Source of the DNA: Raphanus sativus | Lineage: Eukaryota; Streptophyta; Magnoliopsida; Brassicales; Brassicaceae | Direction of reading: 5' to 3' | NCBI RefSeq assembly: GCF_000801105.2 | Contig: NC_079515.1 | Coordinates: 1,550,001 to 1,614,000 of the forward strand | Length of the DNA stretch: 64,000 bases | Shown here: positions 1-15,573 of the stretch, piece after piece | Layout of the letters: each line of letters opens with the position of its first letter | Numbering within the stretch: the stretch's first letter is position 1 | Translations under genes and position numbers: made by a program | Notes under the pieces: model-generated | What the model was told of the DNA's origin: nothing | Database searches by the model: none | What the model saw: the letters and a program-made list of their open reading frames with translations, nothing else

Positions 1-335
1 ATTAAATCACCTGTCCCTTAGGAATATCGGTGGCTGATTCGGCGGACATCGTAGAAGCTTTTTTCGTTTCGTCCTTGCAAAGAAATCTGAGGAATCTAGA
101 AACAAGGAAGAAAGTAATCAGACTATGTAGACGAAATAAAACGACGCCGCATCATAAACCCTCTGACTGACACAGCAGATTACAGTCTTCACCAACCCAA
201 ATTGATTTTACAGTTATACCCCTATACCAACTACAAAACTATTAAAACAGCCTTCACCTTTCTTCCTCTTCCACTCAAATCTCAAAAAAACCCAACCTTT
301 ACTATTTTGTTTCTTCCTCACTTCTCCTCTCTCCA
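1..335 (+). promoter_or_regulatory. 5' flank and probable 5' UTR of RPI3
   Basis: No gene is seen here. The last ~100 bases before the ATG at 336 are rich in C and T, typical of a plant 5' UTR, and contain no convincing intron. No clear TATA box was identified. Confidence 0.4.
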
Positions 336-1163
336 ATGGCTTCCTTATCCTTCGTCTCATCCTCTCACCTCACTCTACGCCGCGCTCCTTCTCCCAACCC
401 ACGCTCTTACTCCTCCTCCTCTCCCCGCTCATTCTCCGTCAAGGCCCAATCCGTCGCGCTCTCCCAAGACGACCTAAAGAAACTCGCCGCCGAGAAAGCC
501 GTCGAATCCATCAAACCAGGAATGGTCCTCGGCCTCGGAACCGGCTCCACCGCCGCCTTCGCCGTCGACCAGATCGGAAAACTCCTCTCCTCCGGCGAGC
601 TCCACGACATCGTCGGCATCCCGACATCAAAGCGAACCGAAGACCAAGCCCGATCCCTCGGCATCCCGCTCGTCGCGCTCGACACGCACCCCAGAATCGA
701 CCTCGCCATCGACGGCGCCGACGAGGTGGATCCGAATCTGGACCTCGTCAAAGGCCGCGGCGGCGCGCTTCTCAGGGAGAAGATGGTGGAGGCCGTCGCG
801 GAGAGGTTTATAGTCGTGGCTGACGACACGAAGCTCGTGACGGGGCTCGGAGGGAGCGGGCTCGCGATGCCAGTGGAGGTTGTTCAGTTCTGTTGGAAGT
901 TTAATTTGATTAGGTTGAGGGATCTGTTTAAGGAGTTTGGGTGCGATGCGAAGCTGAGAGTTGATGGAGATGGGAAGGCTTATGTTACGGATAATAGTAA
1001 TTATATTATTGATTTGTATTTTAAGGAGCCGTTGAAGGATGGGTTTGCTGCGGGGAGGGAGATCGGGAAGTTTGAAGGTGTGGTGGAGCATGGTTTGTTT
1101 CTTGGTATGGCTACGAGTGTGATTATCGCCGGGAAGAATGGTGTTGAAGTTATGAACAAGTGA
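336..1163 (+). CDS. RPI3: Chloroplast ribose-5-phosphate isomerase A (RPI3-like), single exon
   Basis: The enzyme interconverts ribose-5-phosphate and ribulose-5-phosphate in the plastid Calvin cycle and pentose phosphate pathway. The 275-aa intact ORF matches the expected length of the plant plastid form. Residues 1-35 are rich in Ser, Arg and Pro and look like a transit peptide. RpiA signatures follow: GLGTGSTA at 66-73, GIPTSKRT at 94-101, DGADEVD at 126-132 (two catalytic Asp positions), KGRGG at 139-143 with Lys139, and Glu148 matching the catalytic Glu of the family. The start is the first ATG after a CT-rich leader. The gene is intronless, as I recall for the Arabidopsis orthologue At3g04790. 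Base usage is uneven: the 5' two-thirds use mostly C- or G-ending codons and the last ~280 bases mostly T-ending ones. No broken motif is seen, so it is probably functional. Confidence 0.95.
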   Translation: MASLSFVSSSHLTLRRAPSPNPRSYSSSSPRSFSVKAQSVALSQDDLKKLAAEKAVESIKPGMVLGLGTGSTAAFAVDQIGKLLSSGELHDIVGIPTSKRTEDQARSLGIPLVALDTHPRIDLAIDGADEVDPNLDLVKGRGGALLREKMVEAVAERFIVVADDTKLVTGLGGSGLAMPVEVVQFCWKFNLIRLRDLFKEFGCDAKLRVDGDGKAYVTDNSNYIIDLYFKEPLKDGFAAGREIGKFEGVVEHGLFLGMATSVIIAGKNGVEVMNK

Positions 1164-3789
1164 GGAAGTTGTTTGAAAGCTTTTTTTTTTCTCCTTTGTA
1201 AAATTTCAAATTAAAACTCCTTTTTAATTTCGATTCAAACATCATTCGGACATTTCGATCTCAACATTTGAGAAGAGGAAGAGAGTTCAGCAGGATCATT
1301 TTAGTTCCAGTAACACTGAGCTACTGAAAATTTCTAAATTATCCAAAGCCCAGATACATGAATGATGGGTTTTATAATCAACCTTTTCAAGCCCAATGAT
1401 GTGTTAAGGCATGTTATGTAACTTATTTTTCCTGCTCTGTTTTTAGTGCTTGTGGGTTTTTAATGGACTCTCAAATTTCAAAAGCAAGATCAATCAGCTT
1501 ACTAAAACATTTATCAAATATATTATTGATTAACTTATTAAAACATTTATCAAAATCATATATTATTGATTTAGTTTTTTTAACTAATTTTAAGTGTTTT
1601 TTTGCACAAAGAGAAAACTAATACTAAGTGTTATTGACTATAAAATATTTTTTTGTCAACCAATATAAAGAATTTACACATGGCTTTTGATTGGTAATAG
1701 ATTTAAAATGATGGATTTATTGATAATTTAGGTTATGAATATACATCAATGTAATCCCAAAAGTTGGAACTAGCTATATTTCAATTCGGTAAAAAAAATA
1801 ATCTAACACAACTTTGATTTATTCCCATGAATTTGCAATTTGATTTTTTTAAACTATATATTATACAGTACAATCATGATGAAAAGGACAAGAGGATATA
1901 GCTACAGTCTGACTCGATGGAACAATGAACTTCCCTGCAATTTGATAGAACAACTCTAGAGTACAAAGCAAAATACGGGAGTTACATCCATGTAACCTGG
2001 TAACCTTTTAAAAAGAAAAATAGATCTCCCGTTGACGTGATTATTAAAATTCAGTATGCTCACGGCTCACGCGGTTTTGCCTTTGCTCTAAACTACTTTT
2101 TTTTGTCAAAGCTCTAAACTACTAAAGGTCTAATAAATAGTTTCATGGAGAAGGAAAGGAAGATATAAGTGGGTGTGAAGTAAGACGAAATAAGCTTTGC
2201 AAAAACTTATAAAATGAATAAAAACAACTAAAGATGTTCGCATAATGAATCATTTTTCTTCCAGCCAGAAAAAGTATGTATTAGCGTTTTGTTTCAATTG
2301 TACTAATGTTCAGGGACCAGGGTCATCTGGTTGTAAAAAAAACGAAATTGTAATGGAAAACTAAGTAAGCATACACTGAAGCAAATTGGAGATGGTATTA
2401 ATGTAGTTTACAAATAGTATTCTCTAAAAACATCTGTGAAGATGCGCACCATAATACTAATATAAAAATGGAAAATTCAAAACTTAATCTATTAGTATTG
2501 GGGGCTGTAATTAGATTGTGTATTTATAAAGAGAGATCTAATTTGATTTTACAATGATTTTAGCTTTATTCAGTTAAGACTTTTCAAAACAATGTTATTT
2601 TTGTCAACATAATAATGTTATCTATAAAGACATATGAACAAACAAATATAACGTGGCAGCAATTAAATGACAGAAAACAAAAGACAAGAAATACTTTTGT
2701 GATTTTATCAAAAAAGAAAAGAAATACTTACTCAAAAGCTATGTCTCTATTGGAAAAGAAGCTACGTCTATGTAAATATAGCAAAACAAATTCACTAACT
2801 TTTAAAATACAATTTTCTTTGTAACTCGACCTAATCAAATTATTGATCAAATAATATTAATAAATCGTTTTGCACGAACTACAACAAATAATAAATATTA
2901 TCTCAAGACGAATTTGTCATTTTATGCTTTATATACTCAAAACAATAAATAAAGTAAGGTCAAATCATATTGGATAAAAGGATGAAATCATATACTATTG
3001 TACTGTGTTACAAAGAAAATATTATTGTACTGTAAACACTAAATTAATATCAAAGTATACTGTTGTCTGAAATTTTATATAAAGTAAATTACAAAGTTCT
3101 GTTAGCTTCCATCGAGCAAAATCTGTCGTTTTTCTCTCAAGAGAGCAGGTCTCATGGCGAACCAGTTTCTTCACCACCTTGTATAATGTCTGCTCTTATT
3201 CACTACCGTTGCTCCTTCTCCGGAAACGGTACCGTTTTATATGCCGTAGCTTCATCCATGTAATGCAGACACTTCTTCTGAATCTGCCGATTGAATCTCA
3301 CAACGACGCCGTTTTCAGGTTTGTTCTCTCTCTCTTCTCACCAAAGTAACCGTTTTCAAAGTTTCTTTTTTAGAAACAATGCTGTGTTCTTCGTTCTATT
3401 ATAGACTGTAAAAAGGCTGTGAATGCGAGGATAGAGATCTGTAATTCCAATTTTCTCAGAACAGTAAAACGTTAGAAACTTCTTAATTACTTGCAATGTT
3501 ATACGACGAAAAGATACGATTTTTATGACTGGGTTCGTGTCAAATTTTACTTTTTTTAAATTTGGTGGGTTCGGCACGACAAAACTTTTAGAAGATTCGA
3601 AGAAAAGAAAGTTTCACTCTTTCCGTTTTCGTTTAGTGCTTTTGCTCATTTAAGGTACAAAAGGTAACGGTTCGTGTTGCTTAACAAGAAACATGATCAA
3701 GATGTGTCTTTAAATCTTCATTTCACGTCAGATTCTGTAGAAGAAATTAAGACAAAAGGAGGTGAATACCAGAGTTTTTTTTTTGTCAA
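1164..3789. other. Intergenic region RPI3-NEK2, AT-rich, no gene recognised
   Basis: 2.6 kb without a convincing coding region; ORFs at 2615-2824 and 3063-3263 have no recognisable domain. Arabidopsis has TIM23-3 between these two genes (recalled), and no trace of it is seen. The last ~500 bases are probably the NEK2 promoter and 5' UTR. The motif TTTTTTGTCAA or a variant recurs near 1650, 2100, 2600 and 3780. Small direct duplications lie at 2085-2123, 2591-2621, 2686-2729 and 2996-3033. Confidence 0.5.
2085..2123. repeat. Micro-insertion: 13-bp direct repeat flanking an oligo-T stub
   Basis: GCTCTAAACTACT occurs perfectly at 2085-2097 and 2111-2123, separated only by 13 nt reading T7 then GTCAAA. 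This looks like a target-site duplication around the end of a severely truncated retroposon in antisense orientation, or a repair footprint. Confidence 0.6.
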
Positions 3790-7361
<3,572 letters not shown>

Positions 7362-7739
7362 AAAAGCTGACCTGTTGTGACGTGAAATGAAAGCTTCTTC
7401 CACTTTTGACAGTTAACTACTTAGGCTGTGTTTGTATTTGTAATGAGTAGCTAACGTATCTGCTTTTTTTTTTTTGAGCTAACGTATCTGCTTATTTCTT
7501 TAAACGCACCGTTTCGAACTCGATTGACTTAAGCCGGCTATTTAACCGAACCGGATCAATTAAAGGTGATGTTCGTAGCTCGGATCCGGTATTGTTAACC
7601 AGATCGGTACGAAAATATAACCGAACCGGGATCAATTAAAGGCGACTTTCGTGATGGAGCTAAGCTTTCCCACTTAACAACAACAAACAAACAGATCCAC
7701 AAGATTTTTAAAGGCAACAGAGCAAATCTAGAGAGAGAG
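7362..7739. other. NEK2 3' flank and EMC2 promoter/5' UTR
   Basis: No gene is seen. In Arabidopsis a pseudouridine synthase lies here (recalled); it is not visible. A repeated block related to CCGAACCGG..ATCAATTAAAGG occurs near 7545-7568 and 7620-7643. The final bases before the ATG are GA-rich. Confidence 0.4.
7449..7493. repeat. Micro-insertion: 17-bp direct repeat flanking oligo-T
   Basis: AGCTAACGTATCTGCTT occurs perfectly at 7449-7465 and 7477-7493, separated only by ten T and one G. It resembles a target-site duplication around a retroposon tail with no body. Confidence 0.65.
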
Positions 7740-9800
7740 ATGGTGACGAAGACGGAGGAGAGGGAGCTAAACCAACTCGAGAACCAAGTGGAGAACGGAG
7801 GCGGAGGCGTTTGGGAGTATCTCTGCCTCGTTCGTAAGCTCAAGGTGCGCCGATCAGAGATGGTGCTCAAGCACGGTCTCTCGATCCTGAACGATCCAGG
7901 GAAGCGATCCTCTCTTGGTCCAGATGGTATATATACGTTGAATTACTATTATAGTGTGTGTGTGTTGATGTGGTTTCTCATTGAAAATTTGTTGATTTGA
8001 TTCTCAATCTAATATATTTGATGTAATTTATCTGTAGAATGGACGCTATATGAGCAAGTAGCAGTTGCAGCTATGGATTGTCAATCTCTTGCTGTTGCAC
8101 AGGTGCGCGTTGCCTTTGAGAAATGAGAATGATCCTATTTTAAGATCATTTTACTCAGTGTTGTATGTGTATGTGTGGTATCTATGTGGCTTAAGGATAT
8201 AGAATCTTGTAAAAAGTCATGGTTGTATTTTTTAAGATAGAGGATTTGGTGAAAAAAAATATAATTTGAATTCATGGATGCACTTTGTATTTTTTTGGCA
8301 GAATTGCATCAAGGTTCTCCAGAAGAAGTTTCCGGAGAGCAAACGTGTGGGTGAGTACATGTCAATCTTTAAGAAACTGAGTAGTTTTCCTCACTCTTGT
8401 TGGACTTCATTGTTTGCTCGAATCCCACTCCCTAGGCTAGCTGCTAGGTTAAACCATTAACCATCTAGGAATCTATAACCTTTTTCTCGCATTTGCTTCC
8501 CAAAAGTAAGAAGGATTTATCAAGTTTCAAGTATACCATCTAAGACAAGTTGAATTCATATGGTCCATATGTGTAAGCTTTGTTTATTCACTAGTCCTTA
8601 CAGGTTTTTGACTATTTTGGAGTATTCTTTGGTATGCATATCTGCGCTGAAGATATCTAGTTTCTTAGTTTACCTTGATCCTAATATGAGCTGCATCTTG
8701 GTATTATATTTCAGGAAAGCTGGAGGCGTTGCTTATAGAAGCGAAGGGAATGTGGGAAGAGGCTGAAAAAGCCTACTCAATCCTTTTGGAGGATAATCCA
8801 CTCGATCAAGTAAGTTGTCACATCTTTGCTTCGTGAAAATGTACCCACAAGCTGCGTCCAGATGTTTAAGTGTTGTAAGTTAAACTCGATGTCTAGGTGA
8901 TACACAAAAGAAAGGTGGCTATGGCCAAGGCACAGGGAAAACCTTCCCTAGCCATTGAACGTCTTAACAAATATCTTGAAGTGTGAGTACTTAATAACCC
9001 CCAAGCTGGATAGTATGATACCACTTCTGATCACTTTTTTATGCGCTTCTCGTCTCTCTGTAGATTCATGGCTGATCATGATGCGTGGAGAGAACTTGCA
9101 GAAATTTATGTTTCCTTGCAAATGTGCGCCTCTCTATCCTCAGTCCTCGAACTCTTTTTGACAAACAATTCACTAAGCAGCAACATTTAACAATCTGTAA
9201 CAGGTACAAACAAGCAGCTTTCTGCTACGAGGAGCTCATTTTATCTCAGCCTACTCTTCCATTGTACCACTTAGCATACGCTGATGTAAGTCTTATCTTT
9301 GATTTCCTCTGCTAATATCAATGCAAAGCTCGGAATCTAAAACTGAAAGTTCTGTTGGTCATGTATGATTCTGGTATTGTCTTATTAAAGCATTTTTTTT
9401 TTGGTAATCCCCAAAACCAGATTCTCTATACGATTGGTGGACTTGAAAATCTCATCGCAGCAAGAAAGTACTATGCAGCAACCATAGACTTAACAGGTGG
9501 TAAAAGCACAAGAGCCCTCCTCGGAATATGCTTGGTAAGATCTCCTGTCTTCTTCTCACACCGGTTTAATCCACCTCGGTATCCAAAGTGACACCAAGCT
9601 GAACTGTTTCATCTATGCGAAATCAGTGTGGATCAGCAATCGCACAGCTCTCAAGAGGCAGGAACAAAGAGGACAAGGACATGGCTGCACCAGAGCTTCA
9701 GTCTCTAGCTGCAACTGCATTGGAGAAAGAGTACAAGCAAAAAGCTCCAGCCAAACTCAACCTCCTCACGTCTGCGTTAAGAAGCTTGAAAATGTCTTAA
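7740..9800 (+). CDS. EMC2: ER membrane protein complex subunit 2-like TPR protein
   Basis: A TPR-repeat scaffold subunit of the ER membrane protein complex, which helps insert tail-anchored and polytopic proteins into the ER. Nine exons: 7740-7926, 8038-8102, 8302-8350, 8715-8809, 8897-8982, 9064-9123, 9204-9285, 9421-9534, 9627-9800. The sum is 912 nt (303 aa), and every junction keeps phase. Helical TPR-like pairs include the segment with LLIEAKGMWEEAEKAYSILL and the one with YKQAAFCYEELILSQPTLPL. The C-terminal SAIAQLSRGRNKEDKDM region is well conserved with my memory of At3g04830. The start is the only ATG in frame with the first conserved block (RELNQLENQVENG). No disruption is seen. It could alternatively be annotated as TTC35 or a prenylyltransferase-superfamily protein. 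Confidence 0.88.
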
Positions 9801-10466
9801 GTTCATCAGAGACCACAAGAGTAAAGTCAACGCAGGCTCACATTTCTTGGTTTGAAGTTTTTGTTGTCTTTGTTCGATCTCACTATAATGTCCGTCATTT
9901 TAGCTCTTGGTTTATTATACACATCGACTCATAGCTACACGGTTTACTAGAGGTGTTACAATCAAAGCTAATTACATTTTACTCAAGGCTAACAAAAGAA
10001 ACAAAACAAAAAAAAAACACAGCAAAGAATAAGAAATTTTTGAAATCATGTATGTAAGTCTACAAATTATATATTAACAGCTATATTTATTTACTCATTT
10101 ATCGAACACAAGTTACTTTTAGTTGTTTCTGAATCATTGTATAAGTTTTTTTCTTATTATTTTCTTCACATTCACCCTTTTTTTTCTTTTGTATCCAAAG
10201 TTTGAACTTCTTAAAATTAATTCGGGCTTCTTATATTGAGAGAGACACCTAATGGGCCATTTTATGCAAGTAAATATAGAAATTTGGGCTTCAACAAGCT
10301 ATCAATACAGTAACTTGCCTACTATTAAAAGCCCAGACTGTTTGATCTCATCTTGTCCCAAAAAAAAAGGAAACTCAAAACCCTAATATGTGGGTTTAAA
10401 ACGCAACAAGCGCCGTAGAACTTCTTCTTCTTTTAGCTTTCATCGTCGACCTAATTATCCACAGCC
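9801..10466 (+). promoter_or_regulatory. RPS3A promoter with telo-box and site II motifs
   Basis: The 666-bp gap holds the EMC2 3' end and the RPS3A promoter. TGGGCC lies at 10253-10258, TGGGCT at 10285-10290, its complement AGCCCA at 10330-10335, and the telo-box AAACCCTAA at 10378-10386. Site II plus telo-box is the usual arrangement of plant ribosomal-protein promoters and fits growth-coupled expression. Confidence 0.75.
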
Positions 10467-11944
<1,478 letters not shown>

Positions 11945-13718
11945 GAGATGTTTTCGAATAAATGTGGAGTTTGAGCTGTCTTTTTCTTCTTCTAAAACGT
12001 TAGTTTCTTTAATGCTTTGTGCCTTTTGACACTCGTTTTGGACCCTCAGCTTCTTTCTTTTGTTTGGTGTAAAACTTGAGTTTTGGATAATGCTACATCT
12101 TTTTTTCTCAAAGACAGTCTCTATTCTCCTGCTTGTGCACCCAATGCTTCTTCTATATTTGGAGTCATCATCATCCGCATCACTAAACCAATGATTCTTT
12201 TACAAGATAAACTTAAAGTTTATAGACTTAATAAATCCAGTAGTAAAGTGAAGTAAACGTAGGGTAGGGTCCAGATAGCATGGTATAGGAAACTGATGGT
12301 AATGGCATTATTATAACAGAAGCTAGACAGAAAGGCAAACATGTGATGATTCCACAAACACCCAAAAGAAACTTTGTTAAAGCAATAGGAAGCAATTGTA
12401 AAAGGACACATCTATGTCTCTCTCTCTTTTCTAACTTAAAACTTTTCAAGATTCCCCCCACAGACAAAAAGAGCCAAAAAAAAGAAAGAGAGAGCCTGTG
12501 ATCAAATCTAAACGGCAAGCTGTTTTGGAGGCTATCTAATTGAGTTTTACAGAAAGGGTCCCTCCACCCATTGAGATATGCAAATCTAAAAGTTTGAATT
12601 GACGTATATGACTAAAGTAACTTTTGTTCAGGAAAAAAAAATTGTTCAAAAAAATAAAAAAGACTAAAGTAACTTGGCTTGTTCTAAAAGATCTCTCTCT
12701 CTGACTTGACAATCCAAGACAACTTTGATGTTCTTTCAAGCAAGAGTGCAAAGCTGTACACTTTTTTTTGGGTGGATCTACAATCATAAGATTATGCAAA
12801 AAGACTCATGTCACGGGTCAATGTTAACAATAAACAGTTCCAATGTCAGGGTTCTAAACAACATTTCGTCAAAGACAACTTTCCAGTGGTTTAATGTTGA
12901 GCACTGTACTGGAAACTATTTAAAACAAACATTATTCAGATAGTTTTCTTAGATGCATGAACCACTTTGGAAGAGTTTTGTTTTTGTTGAACCAAGTGGG
13001 AACCTGTATCAAGACCATGTACAAACAAGATGATGGCATTAAAACTCTGAAACTTTTCAGCAGGCTTTGATGGATGGGCTAGAGAAGCGTCCAAAACAAG
13101 GGAAATAATTGAAATGTGAAAACATGAGGAAACCAATGACTTGCTGATTCACAAATTTCAGGAATCTTCAAGTACAAAACCATCTTTATCTACAGTCCTT
13201 GATAGTGGCATTGGACTTCTATACCTGCATAAACCGTGAATAGGCTGGATAGTGGCATTGGACTTTGCTAAGTTCTTCTATATAGAATGTCTGTAAAAGT
13301 ATGGCGAGACACAAAATCCAAAGGCATGATATGTCTTTAAGGAGGATCAAATGCTTAATACAATTTAACCAAAAACAATATGGTTTTTGATAATCATCTT
13401 AGGAGTAAACAACCACTAGCTTCAGTAATGTTAGCTATAGTGTAGTCAACACCATCCATTCCAGTAAGTAACATTATGTTTGTTGCCTGTAAAACAAAAC
13501 AGAGTATCTGGACAGTTAACATTGAGCCTTTACAAGTGTCATGTAGAAGATATGACATATGAAACTGATTATATAACGAAGATCAAGTTCTTCTGAAGAT
13601 CTTACGAAACTGATCATATGATTAAATAAATTGACAAGAATCAACAGTTCCATTTTTTTAAAATCTTTTGTTAGCACTCAAGAAAAGCACAAAGAGAACT
13701 CTCAAAACTTCTTCTTCT
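11945..13718. other. Intergenic region RPS3A-DUF868, no gene recognised
   Basis: 1.8 kb with only short ORFs lacking domains. Arabidopsis has a tesmin/TSO1-like CXC gene here (recalled); no Cys-rich CXC repeat is found. GATAGTGGCATTGGACTT occurs twice (about 13200-13217 and 13247-13264). The right end is presumably the 3' UTR of the minus-strand DUF868 gene. Confidence 0.5.
12610..12675. repeat. Micro-insertion: 14-bp direct repeat flanking an A-rich 38-mer
   Basis: GACTAAAGTAACTT occurs at 12610-12623 and 12662-12675. The 38 nt between contain A9 and A7 runs and end in oligo-A. This fits a very short retroposon insertion with its target-site duplication. Confidence 0.6.
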
Positions 13719-14588
13719 CTACTCGTTCTTCCAAGCGTACAGAACCAACGAGAATCCAACACTCTGAGATTTAGAGCTCGTTGGGACCTGCGCCAACGAC
13801 CAGGTCTTGTCGACAGGCTGACAAGTCCTAAACATAAACACTGCATGTCCTGGTGACGATGACGGCAGGCCAAAGAACCAACTATGAACATCCCAGAGAA
13901 CTTCCACAGAGATCCTATCGTCGACAACCATCGTATCATTACCACGGAACTTCCAGTGAACCCGCTTCACCTTCATCAACGTCTTCCCATCAACACGAAC
14001 AACGAGGCAAGGATCAGATACTCCTACACTCGTGTCACACTCGATCACAAGATCGTGTGTTCTGCCATCGTTCGAGAACTGAGCTTTCGTTTCAAACGTT
14101 CTTTTACCAAAGACATGCTCTCTCTTAGCAACAATCACAGCCCCACCGAGAGACGAAGCTGAATTAGTCTTTTTGAAAGCTTCTTTCCTCATATCACCGA
14201 GAAGAAGAGCCATCTCTTTGTCCACAACCACGCACACGTAGAACCCTCCTAAGGGCTCAGGGCTGGATCCGAATCTAGCAGAGGAGAGATCCCAGAAGAC
14301 ATACGCCGCCTCGAGGTTCTTGGATCCTTTTCGTCTGGTGAATAGCCAGGGCTTGATCTCGACTTTACAGAGACTTGTGTTGCAAGAATCATCGACTTGG
14401 ATGGTTACACAATGACCCATCAGACTTTTAGTCCATGTAACGGTGATCAAGCAAGTCTTGCCTCCTCGGATGCGGCAACGGTAGATGGAAACGACGAGAT
14501 TCTGAGGTGTTTTGCCGGCGTTGGAGGATGGAGAAGAATCTGCAGTCTGAACGCCGTTTTCTCCGGAGCAAGATGGAAAGTCTCTCAT
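13719..14588 (-). CDS. DUF868 family protein, single exon
   Basis: Plant-specific DUF868 protein of unknown biochemical function. Intact ORF, 289 aa from the Met at 14588; an in-frame upstream Met at 14612 would add eight residues, but MRDFPSCSG is the N-terminus I recall for the family. Recognisable segments: VVSIYRCRIRG..CLITVTWTKSLMG, SLCKVEIKPWLFTRRKGSK, VFWDLSSARFGSSPEPLGGFYV, VVVDKEMALLLGDM, SDPCLVVRVDGKTLMKVKR, VEVLWDVHSWFFGLP and the C-terminal SVGFSLVLYAWKNE. No transmembrane segment or signal peptide is apparent. It is divergent with ZDS, from which it is separated by 985 bp. It likely corresponds to At3g04860. Nothing is broken. Confidence 0.9.
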   Translation of the reverse strand: MRDFPSCSGENGVQTADSSPSSNAGKTPQNLVVSIYRCRIRGGKTCLITVTWTKSLMGHCVTIQVDDSCNTSLCKVEIKPWLFTRRKGSKNLEAAYVFWDLSSARFGSSPEPLGGFYVCVVVDKEMALLLGDMRKEAFKKTNSASSLGGAVIVAKREHVFGKRTFETKAQFSNDGRTHDLVIECDTSVGVSDPCLVVRVDGKTLMKVKRVHWKFRGNDTMVVDDRISVEVLWDVHSWFFGLPSSSPGHAVFMFRTCQPVDKTWSLAQVPTSSKSQSVGFSLVLYAWKNE

Positions 14589-15573
14589 TGTTTTCTTCTT
14601 ACAGAACTTCAATGGGAACCGTGAGATGAATAGTTTTAACTGGAGCTGATGAGCTTCATCATATCAAAGAAAGAAAGGGAGACGCAGTTTAAAAAAAAAG
14701 TGCATAGAAATGAGAAAAAGTGAATAGATTTGAAATGGGTTTTCTCAAATGGATACAGTTTGTACAAGAAAGTTCATCGAACAAAGGAGGAATTAAAGAG
14801 AAAGCCTGAGAATTCGGGAGGGAGAGAGAGAGTGAGAGAGGGAGAATGAATGTGTGATTAGAGTCAATCAGACAGTAACAGACAAAAAGGAGACTGTGTT
14901 TCACTGTCGATTGATTACTTTATACGTTAAGTAATTAACGAACTTGCATTTATATTAGTACTAAATAGGAATTAGTTCCGCGAAAAAGATGTTTTGTCTC
15001 TATTCATATATTTAACTAAAAATGTTTATGCAAATTGACAAAACTATTTGACTTGTATCTAAAGCTATTTGTGCAATATATAATCAGAATTAAAGATCAA
15101 CGCAGATACTGATATTCCAATGGAAAAGAAGTTTTTTTTTTTAAAACGAAAAAATGTTTGTTTCTTATACTAGGTTTGCGGTTCCAATGACTAGTTGTCG
15201 TGCATTTAATGCCCAAGCTGAGCCCATACATTTCTGCTCCATTGGGCTTTTACTAGTTACATTTTATAGGTATTCAAAGTTTAAATAAAGTAGTTGACGG
15301 ATACGTTTACCAGAATAGGTGGTTTGGTATTGGCTATTTCCGGTATGACTGACTATTAGTCGGTTTGATTATTAAAAAAAAAAAGGAAATAGTTTATCCC
15401 ACTGGCCACAGTTAGGCCACAGAGGCTATGCGGAGAGAAAAGGAGAGCACTTATCATCACCATCACAAAACCAGTTTGTTCATCTCTCGTCACTCCCTTT
15501 ACTTCTTCTTTCTTCCTTTTTTATTTAACCGAATAAAAAAAAATTGCTCGTATCTCAGAGTTGATTATTCTCT
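14589..15573. promoter_or_regulatory. Shared divergent promoter region of DUF868 and ZDS
   Basis: 985 bp between head-to-head genes. A GA-rich tract at 14819-14843 lies in the probable DUF868 5' UTR, and GGGCTT and AGCCCA motifs lie near 15219-15249. No coding region is seen. Confidence 0.45.

Noticed and set aside
407..1091. Minus-strand ORFs opposite RPI3
   Set aside because: Open only because of the GC-rich codon usage of RPI3; the sense frame has all RpiA motifs.
13200..13264. Duplicated GATAGTGGCATTGGACTT as a mobile-element signature
   Set aside because: The insert between is not homopolymeric and has no element features; a simple local duplication is enough.
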